From Capsicum annuum (Eukaryota; Streptophyta; Magnoliopsida; Solanales; Solanaceae): DNA of 64,000 nucleotides. Shown here piece after piece: positions 23,515-34,712 of this stretch; the stretch's first letter is position 1; each line of letters opens with the position of its first letter. Position numbers and translations under genes: made by a program. The notes beneath the pieces were generated by a model, which saw nothing but the letters and a program-made list of their open reading frames with translations, ran no database searches and was not told the origin of the DNA. Location of the stretch: NCBI RefSeq assembly GCF_002878395.1, contig NC_061120.1:117835410-117899409 (forward strand). The letters are read 5' to 3'.

Positions 23515-24329
23515 TAGACTATAATTTGATCGAAAAGCTCCTAAGCACTTTAGTGTAAGTTAATCGAGTAAGGAGTGTGAAATTTGGGTAGTAAAAGGTG
23601 AAATTGAAGCCCCAAAGAAATAGTTATTGATGTTTAAATTGATATGGCATGGTTGGGAGTGAAAAACAAAAATTTTTTGTGCTAAAACTTGAATCATGAA
23701 TAAATAGAAAAAAATCCTCCCACTATAGTTTTGTGAATGAACTTAATAAAATAGAGTGAAAACAAACGAATGGGGTAAACAAAAGTTGTATAATTTGGGT
23801 GTTGAAGATTGGTTTTAATTGACCATGCGTTGCATTAAAGTGATTAGGGAAGATAGTCACTATTCCTAAATAGTTCCTACCCATTCCTTAGCTTTCATTA
23901 CAACCCAGAAAGACCTATTTGGTCCTATACTTAACATTCTGATATTAATGGAGTACTACACTAAGGGCAAGCCTATGGTTCATTATGTGTAACTTGTGAA
24001 TTCCTTGTGAGAGTGAGCGTAATTTGATTCTTATACTCATTGTGATAAATTTCATTATTGTGAGTGATTATTTGAGGGGCACATGTTTGATGAATGTGGG
24101 TGATTTTTATTATTTCCTTGATCGAGAAATATGCATGAGTTTTCCACGTTATGAGTCAATTCTGGAGGCTAGGATGTTTTGAAGTAGTGTTTTTGATGCT
24201 TAGTGTAAAAACTCGCATTCTGGGTAGTCATTGTAGTACTAGCTTAAGTGTCTTTATAGTGGTATAAGTATAGAGTCTCTTCATCTTATGATGCTTATAT
24301 TAAAGGGTTGTTAGAGGATGGACAAGACT

Positions 24330-24344
24330 TTAAGTGTGGGGTGG
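24330..24344 (+). other. Polypurine tract of element F
   Basis: TTAAGTGTGGGGTGG immediately before the LTR start TGATGTTGGGTG. The preceding bases (GAGGATGGACAAGACT) also precede the 3' LTR of element G. Confidence 0.65.
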
Positions 24345-26133
24345 TGATGTTGGGTGTATTTATAGACTTTAGCATTAGGATTCTAGCTTATTTAGCCTTT
24401 TTATTAGAGAAGTTCATCTGATTAACATGTTAATATTGATATAAATAAGAATTTAAGTGTTAAAGGACATCACTGCAATGTTCAATGTGTTTTTCGAACA
24501 GGTTTGTACTTAATTGAGTCATTTAGAGTTCAATCAAGGAAACTAGTTTTACTATCTTGAGCTAGGTGTGTCTCTAGTTGGTTACGTTGGATTATATTAT
24601 GTAAAAAGGATGCAAAATGGTCTTTTTGTTTTATTATATATGTAATAACTTTTTTTTAATGTTCATGGTTCAATTTGATTAAGTTAAGAGTCGAAACACA
24701 AAGTTAGAGATCAACACGAAATAGCCTAGTCTTAGCTTGTGTTTGTGAATCATTGGCATGGATATTGTGTTGGTATAATCTCTAATTCGTGTGATGTAAT
24801 TATGTATGAAAATTTGTGATCTAAATATGGTGATATATTGATGATATAAAGGCTTGAAATCCATTGGAAATACACCACGATACAAGGGATGGAAGATGGG
24901 ATGATAAAGATATAACCAAAATTTTGGATGCAACTTCCAGTGTGTGCGTGTGATTAGACCGCGTCGCATGGTCCATTGCTTGATCTTGTGCCTTATAAAT
25001 ATTGAGAGGATTAATTCCAGTGGAATCATGTGGAAGGCTCACAATGCAGGCTTCATTTTGTAGCATCCATGCCCGCGTCGCCCTATCTATTCAAATGTTC
25101 AAATTGCACATCATTTCGCACTTATACACGGATAGAGATTAATCATACTAATAATATAATATCTTTCCTATGTAGGAATCTTGGAATCTTTACATATTTT
25201 TAATCCCACTAGGATTAATATTAAACTATTATCTATACACACTTTGCACACATTGTTTGGGAATCTTGGACACCTAGGGAACATCGTGGAGTATTTTTGA
25301 GGATCTGCTTCTATGTTTTAGGTTTTTTCTTTAATTATTTAATTAGATTTTAATTATATCATAACTTGAAATCAATTATTTGGATCGCAATTATGAATAT
25401 TATTAGCTAAAAAAATCCCTTTTTGGGGTTAAAGCCAAGAACATGAGTATTATTATTTTGGATTAATTTCATTTTATTTTCTTGTTATATTTGGTTGTTT
25501 GCTTATTCTTGATTTAATTATTTGATGGATTCATAACCCGGAAAATACCTCTATTGTCTACCTTTTGATCCCAAGAGAAAGAATATGGAGATAGAACATG
25601 GGAATAAACAAAGTAGGATTCTAATTTCTTTATAAAATAAGGAATTTGAATTAGCATCTAGGATAGGGAAGTACCTAGATGCCTTACTTGATCAAACGTA
25701 GGATGATAGCTTTAAAACACTTAAGTAGATTATTGCACTCCCTCTCAACAATGTAGTTGTAATGTCCATAATAGGTAAAATATTAGAGGCCGGGAGACCA
25801 TGATTATGCAATTAACCCTACGAATCAACAACCAAGATAAGCGACTTAATGAATGAAGTTCTAAAACATAGTATGATTGTTCAAAGTTCTTTAACCTCGG
25901 GATTTAATCCATTAATTGTTTCAAGACTTTACTATATGCGTTTGTTACTTTACTTTTAGTTACAATTTCCAAACTTACTTTTTTGTTACTCTTGCACTAA
26001 ATTAGTGTAAATTGTGAACTAGAATTAAATCATTATTTAACCAAGTCCCTGCAGGATCGACACTTGGCATTCATTAGTCCACTTTACTACTTGATAAATC
26101 ACGTACACTTACATGTGCGCTTGGGAGTTGTCA
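24345..26133 (+). mobile_element. Element F 3' LTR
   Basis: TGATGTTGGGTGTATTTAT at the start, GCGCTTGGGAGTTGTCA at the end. TATAAATA box at 24994-25001. The ORFs read across it on the minus strand (24679-25066) are non-coding shadows. Confidence 0.8.
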
Positions 26134-26138
26134 ACCAC

Positions 26139-26690
26139 TCTCATTGGTGTCCAAGAGACAAACTCCAAGATTAGTCAAGTAGTGAATATCCTTCACCAAT
26201 TCATGCTTCTCCTTATACACACGAGCTAAAATCTCCATGGACAACCTGCTAAGAGCATCAGTAACCACATTAGCTTTACCTGGATGGTAGTGAAGACTCA
26301 TATAATAGTCCTTGAGAAGCTCCAACCATCCCCTATATATTAGATTTATCTCCTTCCAACTGAACACATCCTGTAGAATCTTACGATCTTAAAAGATATT
26401 CGCGTGCACTCTACATAAATAATACCGCCAAATTTTCCAAGCAAAAGCCACTGCTAAATGATCCAAATCATGAGTAAGATATTTCCATTCATGCACCTTT
26501 CCCTGCTTGCAAGCATAGGAAATCAACTTCCCATACTGCATCAAGACGCAACGAAGTCCCACCCGAGATGTATCGCAGTGAATCAAAAACCGCTTATTGC
26601 ATTAAGGGAAATTCAAAATCAGAGCAGAAGTTAACTTATCCTTCAGTTTCTCGAAACTCCCCCCACAAGCATCCGACCAAGAAAACTCAA
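26139..26690 (-). pseudogene. Element B RNase H
   Basis: 26389-26586 carries MIHCDTSRVGLRCVLMQYGKLISYA, where the usual VYCDAS Asp is kept as HCDTS, then KYLTHDLDHLAVAFAWKIW; the usual DLELAAV Glu is replaced by Asp. 26131-26367 has FSWKEINLIYRGWLELLKDYY and HYHPGKANVVTDALSRLS, the standard end of the family's RNase H. A frame break near 26380 separates the parts. The downstream side is cut by element F. Confidence 0.75.
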
Positions 26691-27440
26691 TTGGTGTTGT
26701 GGGTCTAGGTCACTTTTAACCACCCCTACCTTTTACAAATCCACCATGATCCCCTCAATAGAAATAATATGACCAAGAAAAGTTACCATGTTTAACTGAA
26801 ACTCACACTTGGAGAACTTTGCATACAACTGTTTTTTTTTTCATGGTCTGCAATATGACACGGTGGTGGTTGGCATGATCCACCTCACTTATAGAATAAA
26901 CTAGAATTTCATCAATAAACACAATGACAAGAAGATCAAAACATTGCCTGAAAACCCTATTCATCAAATCTATAAATGTAGTTGGGGCATTAGTCAAACT
27001 GAATGACATAACCACGAACTTAAAGTGTCCATACCGAGTACGAAAAATTTTCTTAGGGATATCTTCCTTCTTAATCTTAAGGTGATGATACCTAAACCGA
27101 ATATCTATCTTAGAAAAGAATTTGGCACCTTGCAGATGATAAAACAATTCATCTATCCTTGGAAAGGGATACTTGTTCGTAACCGTCAGCTTATTCAACT
27201 TTAGATAATCAATGCACATTTGAAAGGAACCATCTTTCTTACGCATGAATAACACCGATGAACCACATGGGGACACACTAGGATGGATGAAAAACTTATC
27301 CAAAATATCCTTAAGCTTTTCCTTGAGTTCCCTCAACTCAGCTAGAGCCATTCGATAAGGAGGGATAGATATTGGACGAGTGTCTGAAACAAAATCAGTC
27401 CCAAAATCAATCTCCCTTCCTGGAGGAACATCAGGAAGAT
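26691..27440 (-). pseudogene. Element B reverse transcriptase
   Basis: An open frame of 182 residues (26803-27351) covers most of the fingers and palm: [65 protein letters not shown] with the first catalytic Asp, and RTRYGHFKFVVMSFSLTNAPTTF. The active-site box reads VFIDEILVYS instead of FIDDILVYS, so the third catalytic Asp has become Glu. The connection region toward 26691 is out of frame. This is the longest RT frame in the window, but the altered box and missing flanks make activity unlikely. Confidence 0.8.
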
Positions 27441-27626
27441 CATTAGGAAGACATCAGGTAACTTATTTACCACTAAAACATAGTACAAGGAAGGACCTTC
27501 TAAGTTAGAATTTTTAAATCGGACCAAATCATAGAGACACTCTTTGAAGATTAATCTTTAAGATTTAAGATAAGTAATAAAGCTAACCCTAGGAGCTGGG
27601 GAACTGCCCTCCCACTTAATAATTGA

Positions 27627-27959
27627 TTAACTAGGGAAACTAAAGACAACTTTATAGGTCTGACAATTTAAGGATGTGTAAGAAGATTGTAACCAATCCA
27701 TTCCTAAAATAAAATCAAAATCTACCATATCAATTTCAAACATATCCACCAAAGTCTGACTACTACCAAAAGATACCACAAACCCCCTAGAGACTCCTTT
27801 AGCAATCACAGAGTCACCTACCGTGGTAGAAATTGAAAAAGGATCCAAAATAACCTCAAGAACAAAAATAAAATACACAGCCATAAATAGGGTCACATAA
27901 GAGAGAGTGGACCCCAGATCAAGCAAATAATACACATCCTGCAAAAAAAGTTGTAACAT
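27627..27959 (-). pseudogene. Element B aspartic protease
   Basis: A 110-residue open frame with VYYLLDLGSTLSYVTLFMA (active-site DLGST, Asp kept), DPFSISTTVGDSVIAKGVSRG and the DFDFILGMDWLQSSYTSLNC block that closes the Tekay/Del protease. The domain looks complete and open, although it is severed from gag and RT by stops. The polyprotein as a whole cannot be made. Confidence 0.75.
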
Positions 27960-27999
27960 ACCAATAACGACATCAGGTGATACCTCAGATTCCTTCTGA

Positions 28000-29080
28000 G
28001 TAGTAAGAGCATGTAACCTATTTTGACTTATGTCGGTACCTGAAGCAGAAACTGATGCAGAAGCAACACCCTTTAGTGTAGGAGTGGAAGATGAAGCAAC
28101 ATGAGCCTTAGTCGCTCCTGAAGTACCCTACCTGCCAAACAGTTTCTAAGCATATATCCTGGTTGACCATATTTGAAACATCTATCCCACCCCTTATCTT
28201 AAAAACCCTATGAAACCTACCACAGAACCGACAAGTAGGGCATGATGAGGCCTGCCGACCCCCATTTTCAAGAGATTATGCACCCTGTGCAGGGAAATTA
28301 TTGCCACCCTATTGACGCGTATCACCCGACTGCCTCAGGTAAGGAGCACTAGCTTTTAACCACTTACTGCCATCCTGACCACATTATTATTGACCACCAC
28401 TTTATTGTTGAGCACCACCTTTTTCAGAAGATCAAAATTTCTTACCCTGCCTTTCCCCAAACTCAGCCTGCTTCCTTTTTTCTTTCTCCACCTATTGCAT
28501 ATGTACCACCAACCTAGAAAAATCTATATCCCTAATCAGCAATGCAGTCATGCTTTCAAAAATCAAATCTTGAGACAGTCTAGAAGTGAACTTTCTCATG
28601 CTTGACCTCATATCCAACACCAATTTTGGGGCATACCCTGATAGCTATTGAAATTTCAAGGCATATTTCTTCATGGACATTTTCCCTTATCTCAGATTGA
28701 AAAATTCCTCTTCTTACACTTCCCTAGCTCCTGAGGAAAGAAACGATCCAGAAAAGTATTAGAGAAAGTCTCATAAAAAGTTGACTCCTCAATATCACCT
28801 CTCACTCTATCCCACACTAGTACCGTTGGTACATCGCATTCTTAAGTTGATAAGTATCAAAATTCACCTCTTTCATATTCTTGGCCTACATTACCCTAAA
28901 GATTGTCTCCATTTCATTACAAAAATTCTTAGGATCCTCCTTCACCTTCACAACAGTAAAAGTAGGAGGATTCATCTTCATAAACTAGCCAAACCTTGTG
29001 GCTTCAGTAGATGAAACACCTGAAAAATCCTACTCATCCTGAGCATTAAACAACTAAGAAATAACATGAATCTATTTTAT
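28000..29080 (-). pseudogene. Element B gag
   Basis: In minus-strand translation the segment near 28140-28240 gives CRFCGRFHRV and later MVNQDICLE, a decayed zinc-knuckle region, and the part near 28800-29000 resembles the FxGxxxxDPQxFLDEMEKIF... opening of Tekay/Del gag. Several in-frame stops. The ORFs on the plus strand here (28390-29014) are antisense shadows rich in L and H. Confidence 0.6.
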
Positions 29081-29280
29081 GAAATTCCGTATTCGTCACC
29101 TCACCTTAAAAAGGTCTAGTAGCAACCAGTAAAACTCTTAAAAAATCAGGGATGGGACTCCTAGATTAAGTATGGATCACCTGAGTAGTAAGTGTCCCTT
29201 TAAGTATGGTGCGCTACACAACCTTAAAAGAAACTCTAATTGACTCGGCTTAATGGACTCCTAATTGACCATGAACCTAA

Positions 29281-29294
29281 AGCTTTGATACCAA
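29281..29294 (-). other. Primer binding site of element B (initiator-Met tRNA)
   Basis: Minus strand TTGGTATCAAAGCT, a good match to TTGGTATCAGAGCC, two bases from the LTR edge. Confidence 0.7.
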
Positions 29295-29296
29295 CT

Positions 29297-31775
29297 TGAC
29301 ACTACCTAAACTAGGGTTTTGTCATAATGGGCATCCCAAGTCCATCTAGGACTTGGGACCACCCCAGTTACCCAACCCAACCTCCATATATGCATTACTT
29401 GAGTTGGATGAATTTTGAAAATATAATAGAATATCTTTTATTCCAATTCAAAACTATGTGATAGGTCTATAACAATGACCAACCCAAACAAGTTCAACCA
29501 TCCATTAACAACTAATAACCATAACCAAACTAATATAAGAACCAAGTTCCTGTCTGCAACATAACATAAAAACATGGAACAATCATGAGTTAAGCCAAAT
29601 GGTATCAGCCCCAACACCAATGTCAATACTAAGGCTGACAACAATACTAACACTAATACTGACGCCACCCATTCCAACCCATAGTAGTTACACAAAGTCT
29701 ATAACCAAAAGAAAAACAATATTCGGTTGGGACATGCCCCCAACTTAGCCAATAACAATATCCATCAAATGACTAGAGTATGTAAAGACATCCATGAAAT
29801 AAAATTGAGCCTTCCAGAATATGGAAACTCACTATTTCAATCCAATAGTTGATACCAAATCTGATCACTAAAAATGAGAAGTAGAATGGTTAGTTCCTGG
29901 ATCACGTGGGGATACAGCCACTCAAAGAAGGGTTAGAGAGTGAATGCTAGCATGAACTTAGGATAAGGATAAAATAATACCATCAAGTAAAAGTAAGTAA
30001 GCCAACCATATTCATACAAACAATACATATATATATAGCCATGGAGGAAAAAACAGCCAGATTTAGTATGCCTTTAAAATCATTAACCTGGGTATGTGTA
30101 GTTTACCCGTCCTAGAACAACTTATATGGGTCAAGTGTAACCACTTGAATGGGAGATACTATAACAGTATGGGATTCCCAATACCCTTCTCTTATTGTGA
30201 TACATATGCAGAGTATACATAGAGGATACATATATGGTCACTATGACTAACCTTTATGTCGATAAACATGAGTTTCCAGTGTCAGTACATTGGACTCACA
30301 CCTTCATGGTTAGCTATCATACCCCACCATTATTGCCCAATTAAAACAATTTCCAATAAATAAAATAATTATTCCATTATGGCTAACCAACGCTACAAGT
30401 AGTGGTACCGACTATAGCTTGCAAGCAATATCCTTAGCCAACATTTTTAGGTAAAGTGATTCCTATGTACCCATAGATTACATTCTCTAGTTAACTTGGG
30501 GAAATCATATATACCCCACAAGTTTTCCGTTAATATTTTCTTGGAGGAATCCCATGTACCCCACAAGTCGTTCATTAATATGTATATTTGGGGGATAACC
30601 TTGACCACTCAAGGAAGTTCACTTAACCATAACCATGACAACCAAACCATTCCATTTGACCATTTCAAACAATTTATACCATTTAGATTTCCATTAATAA
30701 ACCATGCCATGCAATAGTTCTATTAAAAGTCCTTTAATAGAGTAAAAGCATTCTCAAAGTCATTTTATCAAACATGTTGGAGGTATAATGTTTTCAAATC
30801 AAATTACAATTCCCATGCAACCAATTATCCAAACCACCATAAAAGCATGTAAATATAAAATTAAAACATGGGAAAAATCATAACCAAGCATTTAATACAA
30901 AATCCCCAATATATGTTTGAAAACTCCAAAACCATATAATAATTATGCTATGAAAATATTGTATAAAACACGCCTTATGTTGTAACTAACAATGACGGAG
31001 GAGTATATGCTTTAGATTACGAAGATGATGGAGAGAAATCACCCATACCAGTTCCAAATTTTTTCCCTAGATGAAACCTTATCTTTTCTCTACCCAAGAG
31101 CCTTACAGAGAATTAGGGAGAGTTTTTATGTGTTTAAAAATAGAGCAATTGGGTAAATAATGTTACAATAATGATATAAGTCCTGGGGCCTTAAGAGATT
31201 AAGCGGGGAAATGTCTAGTTTTCCCCCAACTTAAACTTCTTAAAATTCCCGTCAGATGGTACGACTAACCCATACAAGTTATACCCTCTAATACGAGTGG
31301 TAACCATTATTCTTACCCTAGCCCTCTCATTCGGAGCCAACACTTTTAAGTATATGACTTACCCAAACTAATTTTTAACCAACCATACGATTAGTACCCC
31401 TAAATCATATCCCTGGCAGATAGAATCAAAGAAAGTTCAAACATTAGCTGCCATACAAGTCAATGGTACAACTCGTACCCTACCTTACATCTTATGGTAA
31501 GCCACTCATACTTAGATCAATGTTAAGTTACTAAGTCTCAAATTAAGTAATGAAAAAACACAAACCATATGACTTTTCATCCACCATATGGCTAGTACCC
31601 GCTAAGTTATACCCAATCCAAAAATCAATCCAACCCACCAACCATCACCAGTTAGCATACGACCATCCCATACCAATCGTACCCCATCATACGAATTGTA
31701 CCCACAAGTTGTTTATTATCTAAAAACCAGAAATCCATGAAATTTTCCAAGATTCTAACACCCAGGGTATTTCCA
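29297..31775 (-). mobile_element. Element B 5' LTR
   Basis: Low end TGACACTACCTAAACTAGGG, high end GGGTATTTCCA (minus: TGGAAATACCC). All blocks of the 3' LTR at 15846-18377 recur in the same order, including the CCCATGTACCCC phrases (30450-30610) and TACGA/TCGTA boxes (31250-31720). Confidence 0.8.
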
Positions 31776-33523
31776 TATACATATATATTCATACCATTGT
31801 GGGATAGGGAACAAGATTAACATAATCTTTGAAATAATTAACTTGGACTATGTAGCATGACTTTCATAGAACAAGGCACCCACGAGCTATATGGGCCCTG
31901 CTCTTCCCTAGATTGAAGGGCTCTAGTGCATGCAACCACACGAACAAGAGAATATCTATATCCATATATACCTTTATAGGGGACTCAAACCTCCAAGAAT
32001 AATCAAAGTGACTTAAGCACCAATACAAGTATTATGGAGGACTCAAACCTCATATTCATATATTTATTTAGGGGACTCAAACAACTTGGTCATAAGACAC
32101 CTGCACCATCTGGCGGGATTTCCAGTGTTAGTCCTGCAGACCCTAATTTCACTACCTTGCTGCACATCCCATTTTAAAACCTAATCTAAAACCATTATTA
32201 CACATACACAACTATTTAGTCAATTACTTACCAAAGGCACTTTCTTGGTATCTTCATACTAACACTACTTGCAAATATACCACATGTCATATCCATTATC
32301 AATCAACCATTCTTTCAATTAACTTTGGGACTTGAACCCATCATCTAACAAAGACACTTGTTTAATTTAAAGTTTAGGGACTTAAACCCATCATCAAGTA
32401 AAGAGATAAATCAATTTAATGTTAGGGACTCAAACCAATGTAACCAATTAAACTACCAAGGTTACTTTTTAAATAATTATATGGCAAAAAAGGCCTTCAC
32501 TAAACCATTTACCAACCATTCATGTTAATTAGGCCAATGCATTAGTTCAAAACATCATTAACATGTGACTAGTTAATTGTTTTGGGCATTTTCATAAATA
32601 CTTTGTGGGTATACTATTATCAAAACAAAAATCAAGGTGAATACCATAAAGTTTAGGATATCCCATGACCCATTTGTTAAACCATCATTACCAAACACCG
32701 ACATATGTAAGCCATCACCAAAAATATGTATAAACACCAATTAAACAAAGAGTAAACAATACTTAATGATATCCAATAAAACCCTCAATTTTAGTTTTCA
32801 AAACCACCATTTAGCAATCACAATCATTATTTAAAACACATAATATTCTGTAACTAACAATGCGGGAAGAGTCATATGACTTATTCAAGAATAATAATGG
32901 AAGAAACTTTACTCTTAAGCCTTAAGATGATCACCTTTGAAGAACCCTAGCCCCAATCTTGAAAATAGAGATTAGAGAGTGTTTTTTGAGTGGTTGATCT
33001 TTCAATAGTGGGTTATAATAGTCCACAATAAGTTTTAAGATGTGGGTACTTAAGGGTTTTAGGGTGGGAAATATCTAAAATACCCTCACCTTAAAATCTA
33101 ATAAATATACACACAAGATGTTATGACCCATCCCTATAAATCATACATAAGAGTATGAGTTGTACCCTTATCTCATACCCTAGCATCATTTTGGACCCCC
33201 ACACTAACCAACAAATGACCATACATAACTAACTCATATGCTAACATATGAGAAGTACCCTATAACCCATACCCTAAATAGATTACCTTAGACAAGACTT
33301 AAAGTGCCATACGTCTTAACAATATACCATTCGTAACTATACTAATGACTAGTAAGGTATTCAATAGTACCTTGGATAAAAACCAACCCATTCATACTTA
33401 TTTATATATAAGGATAGGGATCCTAAGCCGTATAACATCATATGGATAGTATCTTAAGTTGCATGATGTCTAAAGGCTTTAATGTTTAAGAATTTTCTAA
33501 GTGTCACAAACTAGGGTGTTACA
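31776..33523 (-). mobile_element. Element A 5' LTR, outer part
   Basis: Resumes the LTR of A after element B, colinear with 8330-10083 (for example CATAGAACAAGGCACCCACG and the GGGGACTCAAACC phrases at 31980-32440). Ends GGGTGTTACA, that is TGTAACACCC on the minus strand. Confidence 0.8.
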
Positions 33524-34512
33524 ATTGGTGATTTTGTTGTGTGCTAATCATTTTAATTAGGAAATAATGAAGGGTTGTGATAGCTAACCGTGAAGGTATG
33601 AGTCCAATCTACGAACACTAGAAACTCATGCTTACCAACATGAGGATTTGTCATGGTGGCCATATACTTGTGGAGTGCATGGGAATCCTTTAAGTTACAC
33701 TTGTATATATGTATCATTGAGGGTGAAGGGTACACTTAAATCCCTTGCCTATTTTATCTCTCCAGTTTATTCGGCTACACATACTAGGAGCTTTCAGGGG
33801 GTAACACTGGACCCATATAACCCATGGGTGGTTCAAGGACGGTTAAACTACACAAACCCAGGTTAATAGTTTTAAATATATGCTAATATTAGTTCTCTTT
33901 ATCGTCATAGATTATATATATATGAGTGGATGTGACTGCATATAGTTATTTACTTAGTTTTAATTATTGGAATTATTTTATCCTTATCCTGAGTGTATAA
34001 TCGCATTCACTCACTAACCCATCTCTAGGCATTGTATCCTTATATAATGCAGGAATCGGCTATACTACTCCTCTTGGTTAGTAATAGAATTTGGGGACAT
34101 CTTAAAGTCGTATTGATATGGTGAGCTTCCATACTCTAAAAGGCTTGATTTAATGTTATGGTCTTCTCTACCTACTTTACTAATTTCCCAAATTTGGGTT
34201 TTGGCTATGGTCGGGGGCATGCCCCAAAAAGATATTGTTTTACTTTTGGTTAGAGGAATGTTAAGACTACTTTGGGTTGGTATAGGCGGTTTTGGCATTG
34301 GTTTTAGCCTTGACATTGGTATTGATATTAAGGTTGATATCATTTGACTATATTTGAGTTATGATTGTTCCATTTTGTTATGTTATATATATATATTCAA
34401 AATTCATCTAACTTGTGTTGTAGGAAAGTTATGATTGGGTATTGGGGTGGCCTACATTCCTTTTTGGGCTTGAGACAATCAAGATAACTAGTCCTTGGTT
34501 TGTGTCATGTCA
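33524..34512 (+). mobile_element. Element H 5' LTR, second part
   Basis: Continues from 3988 in B-family LTR order (for example GTGAAGGTATGAGTCCAATC, AACATGAGGAT), and ends TGTCATGTCA just before a primer site. This identifies H as a B-like element on the plus strand whose 5' LTR was the landing site of element A. Confidence 0.7.
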
Positions 34513-34514
34513 GA

Positions 34515-34528
34515 TTGGTATTAGAGCC
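34515..34528 (+). other. Primer binding site of element H (initiator-Met tRNA)
   Basis: TTGGTATTAGAGCC, one mismatch from the tRNA-iMet complement. It is followed by about 185 bases of leader similar to those of D and E. Beyond about 34712 no H internal sequence is seen, so H is truncated here. Confidence 0.7.
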
Positions 34529-34592
34529 TTTGGTCCATGGGCAATTAGAAGTCTACAAAGCTATGTCGATTATAGTCTCTTTTAAGGATGTG

Positions 34593-34648
34593 TAGAACTC
34601 CACACTCATAAGGGGAAAGTTAGAACTCCACACTCATAAGGGGGAAGT
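34593..34648 (+). repeat. 28-base tandem duplication in the H leader
   Basis: TAGAACTCCACACTCATAAG plus eight bases occurs twice in direct succession with one difference. Confidence 0.75.
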
Positions 34649-34712
34649 TACAAGATATTTAGGAATGTTTTTCTTTCTTGTGTTTTATTTTCAAGATTTG
34701 GAGTCTAAGTCC

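Larger units (their letters stand above)
20046..26133 (+). mobile_element. Element F: Athila-like, largely non-coding LTR element
   Basis: LTRs 20046-21815 (1,770) and 24345-26133 (1,789) in direct orientation, primer site complementary to tRNA-Asp, and a polypurine tract before the 3' LTR. Flanks GCCAC (20041-20045) and ACCAC (26134-26138) form a 4/5 target duplication inside the pol of element B. The internal region is about 2.5 kb with no recognisable reverse transcriptase, so the element depends on others (LARD-like) or is internally deleted. The internal landmarks (GGAGGCAACCC motif, purine tracts, hydrophobic ORF) resemble the 3' part of Athila elements. Confidence 0.85.
15846..31775 (-). 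mobile_element. Element B: Ty3/gypsy chromovirus (Tekay/Del type)
   Basis: Minus-strand element inserted in the 5' LTR of A: 3' LTR 15846-18377, 5' LTR 29297-31775, internal region about 4.8 kb after removing element F. Flanks TATAA/TATAC (left/right) are a possible target duplication, ambiguous because the site is TA-rich. LTRs of 2,532 and 2,479 bases. It is related to A at the LTR tips and throughout pol, but the middle of the LTR differs, so it is a separate subfamily. Coding regions are decayed. Confidence 0.85.
3989..33523 (-). mobile_element. Element A: Ty3/gypsy chromovirus (Tekay/Del type), split by insertions
   Basis: A complete but dead element on the minus strand: 3' LTR 3989-10083, internal region 10084-15118 (about 5.0 kb) and 5' LTR 15119-15845 plus 31776-33523. 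The order gag-PR-RT-RNaseH-INT-chromodomain reads from high to low coordinates. With the insertions removed (solo C LTR and element B), the LTRs are 2,471 and 2,475 bases long, which is strong support for the pairing. The insertion target is the 5' LTR of element H. I could not identify a convincing 5-base target duplication (left flank GAAAT, right flank ATTGG). Every ORF is broken. Confidence 0.85.

Noticed and set aside
24679..25066. Two overlapping minus-strand ORFs of 116 and 81 codons
   Set aside because: They lie inside the 3' LTR of element F; the aligned 5' LTR does not keep the frames open.
28390..29014. Plus-strand ORFs rich in Leu, Pro and His
   Set aside because: Antisense of the B gag.
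33553..34347. ORFs on both strands around 33.5-34.3 kb
   Set aside because: They lie inside the LTR of element H, and the matching B LTR does not conserve them.
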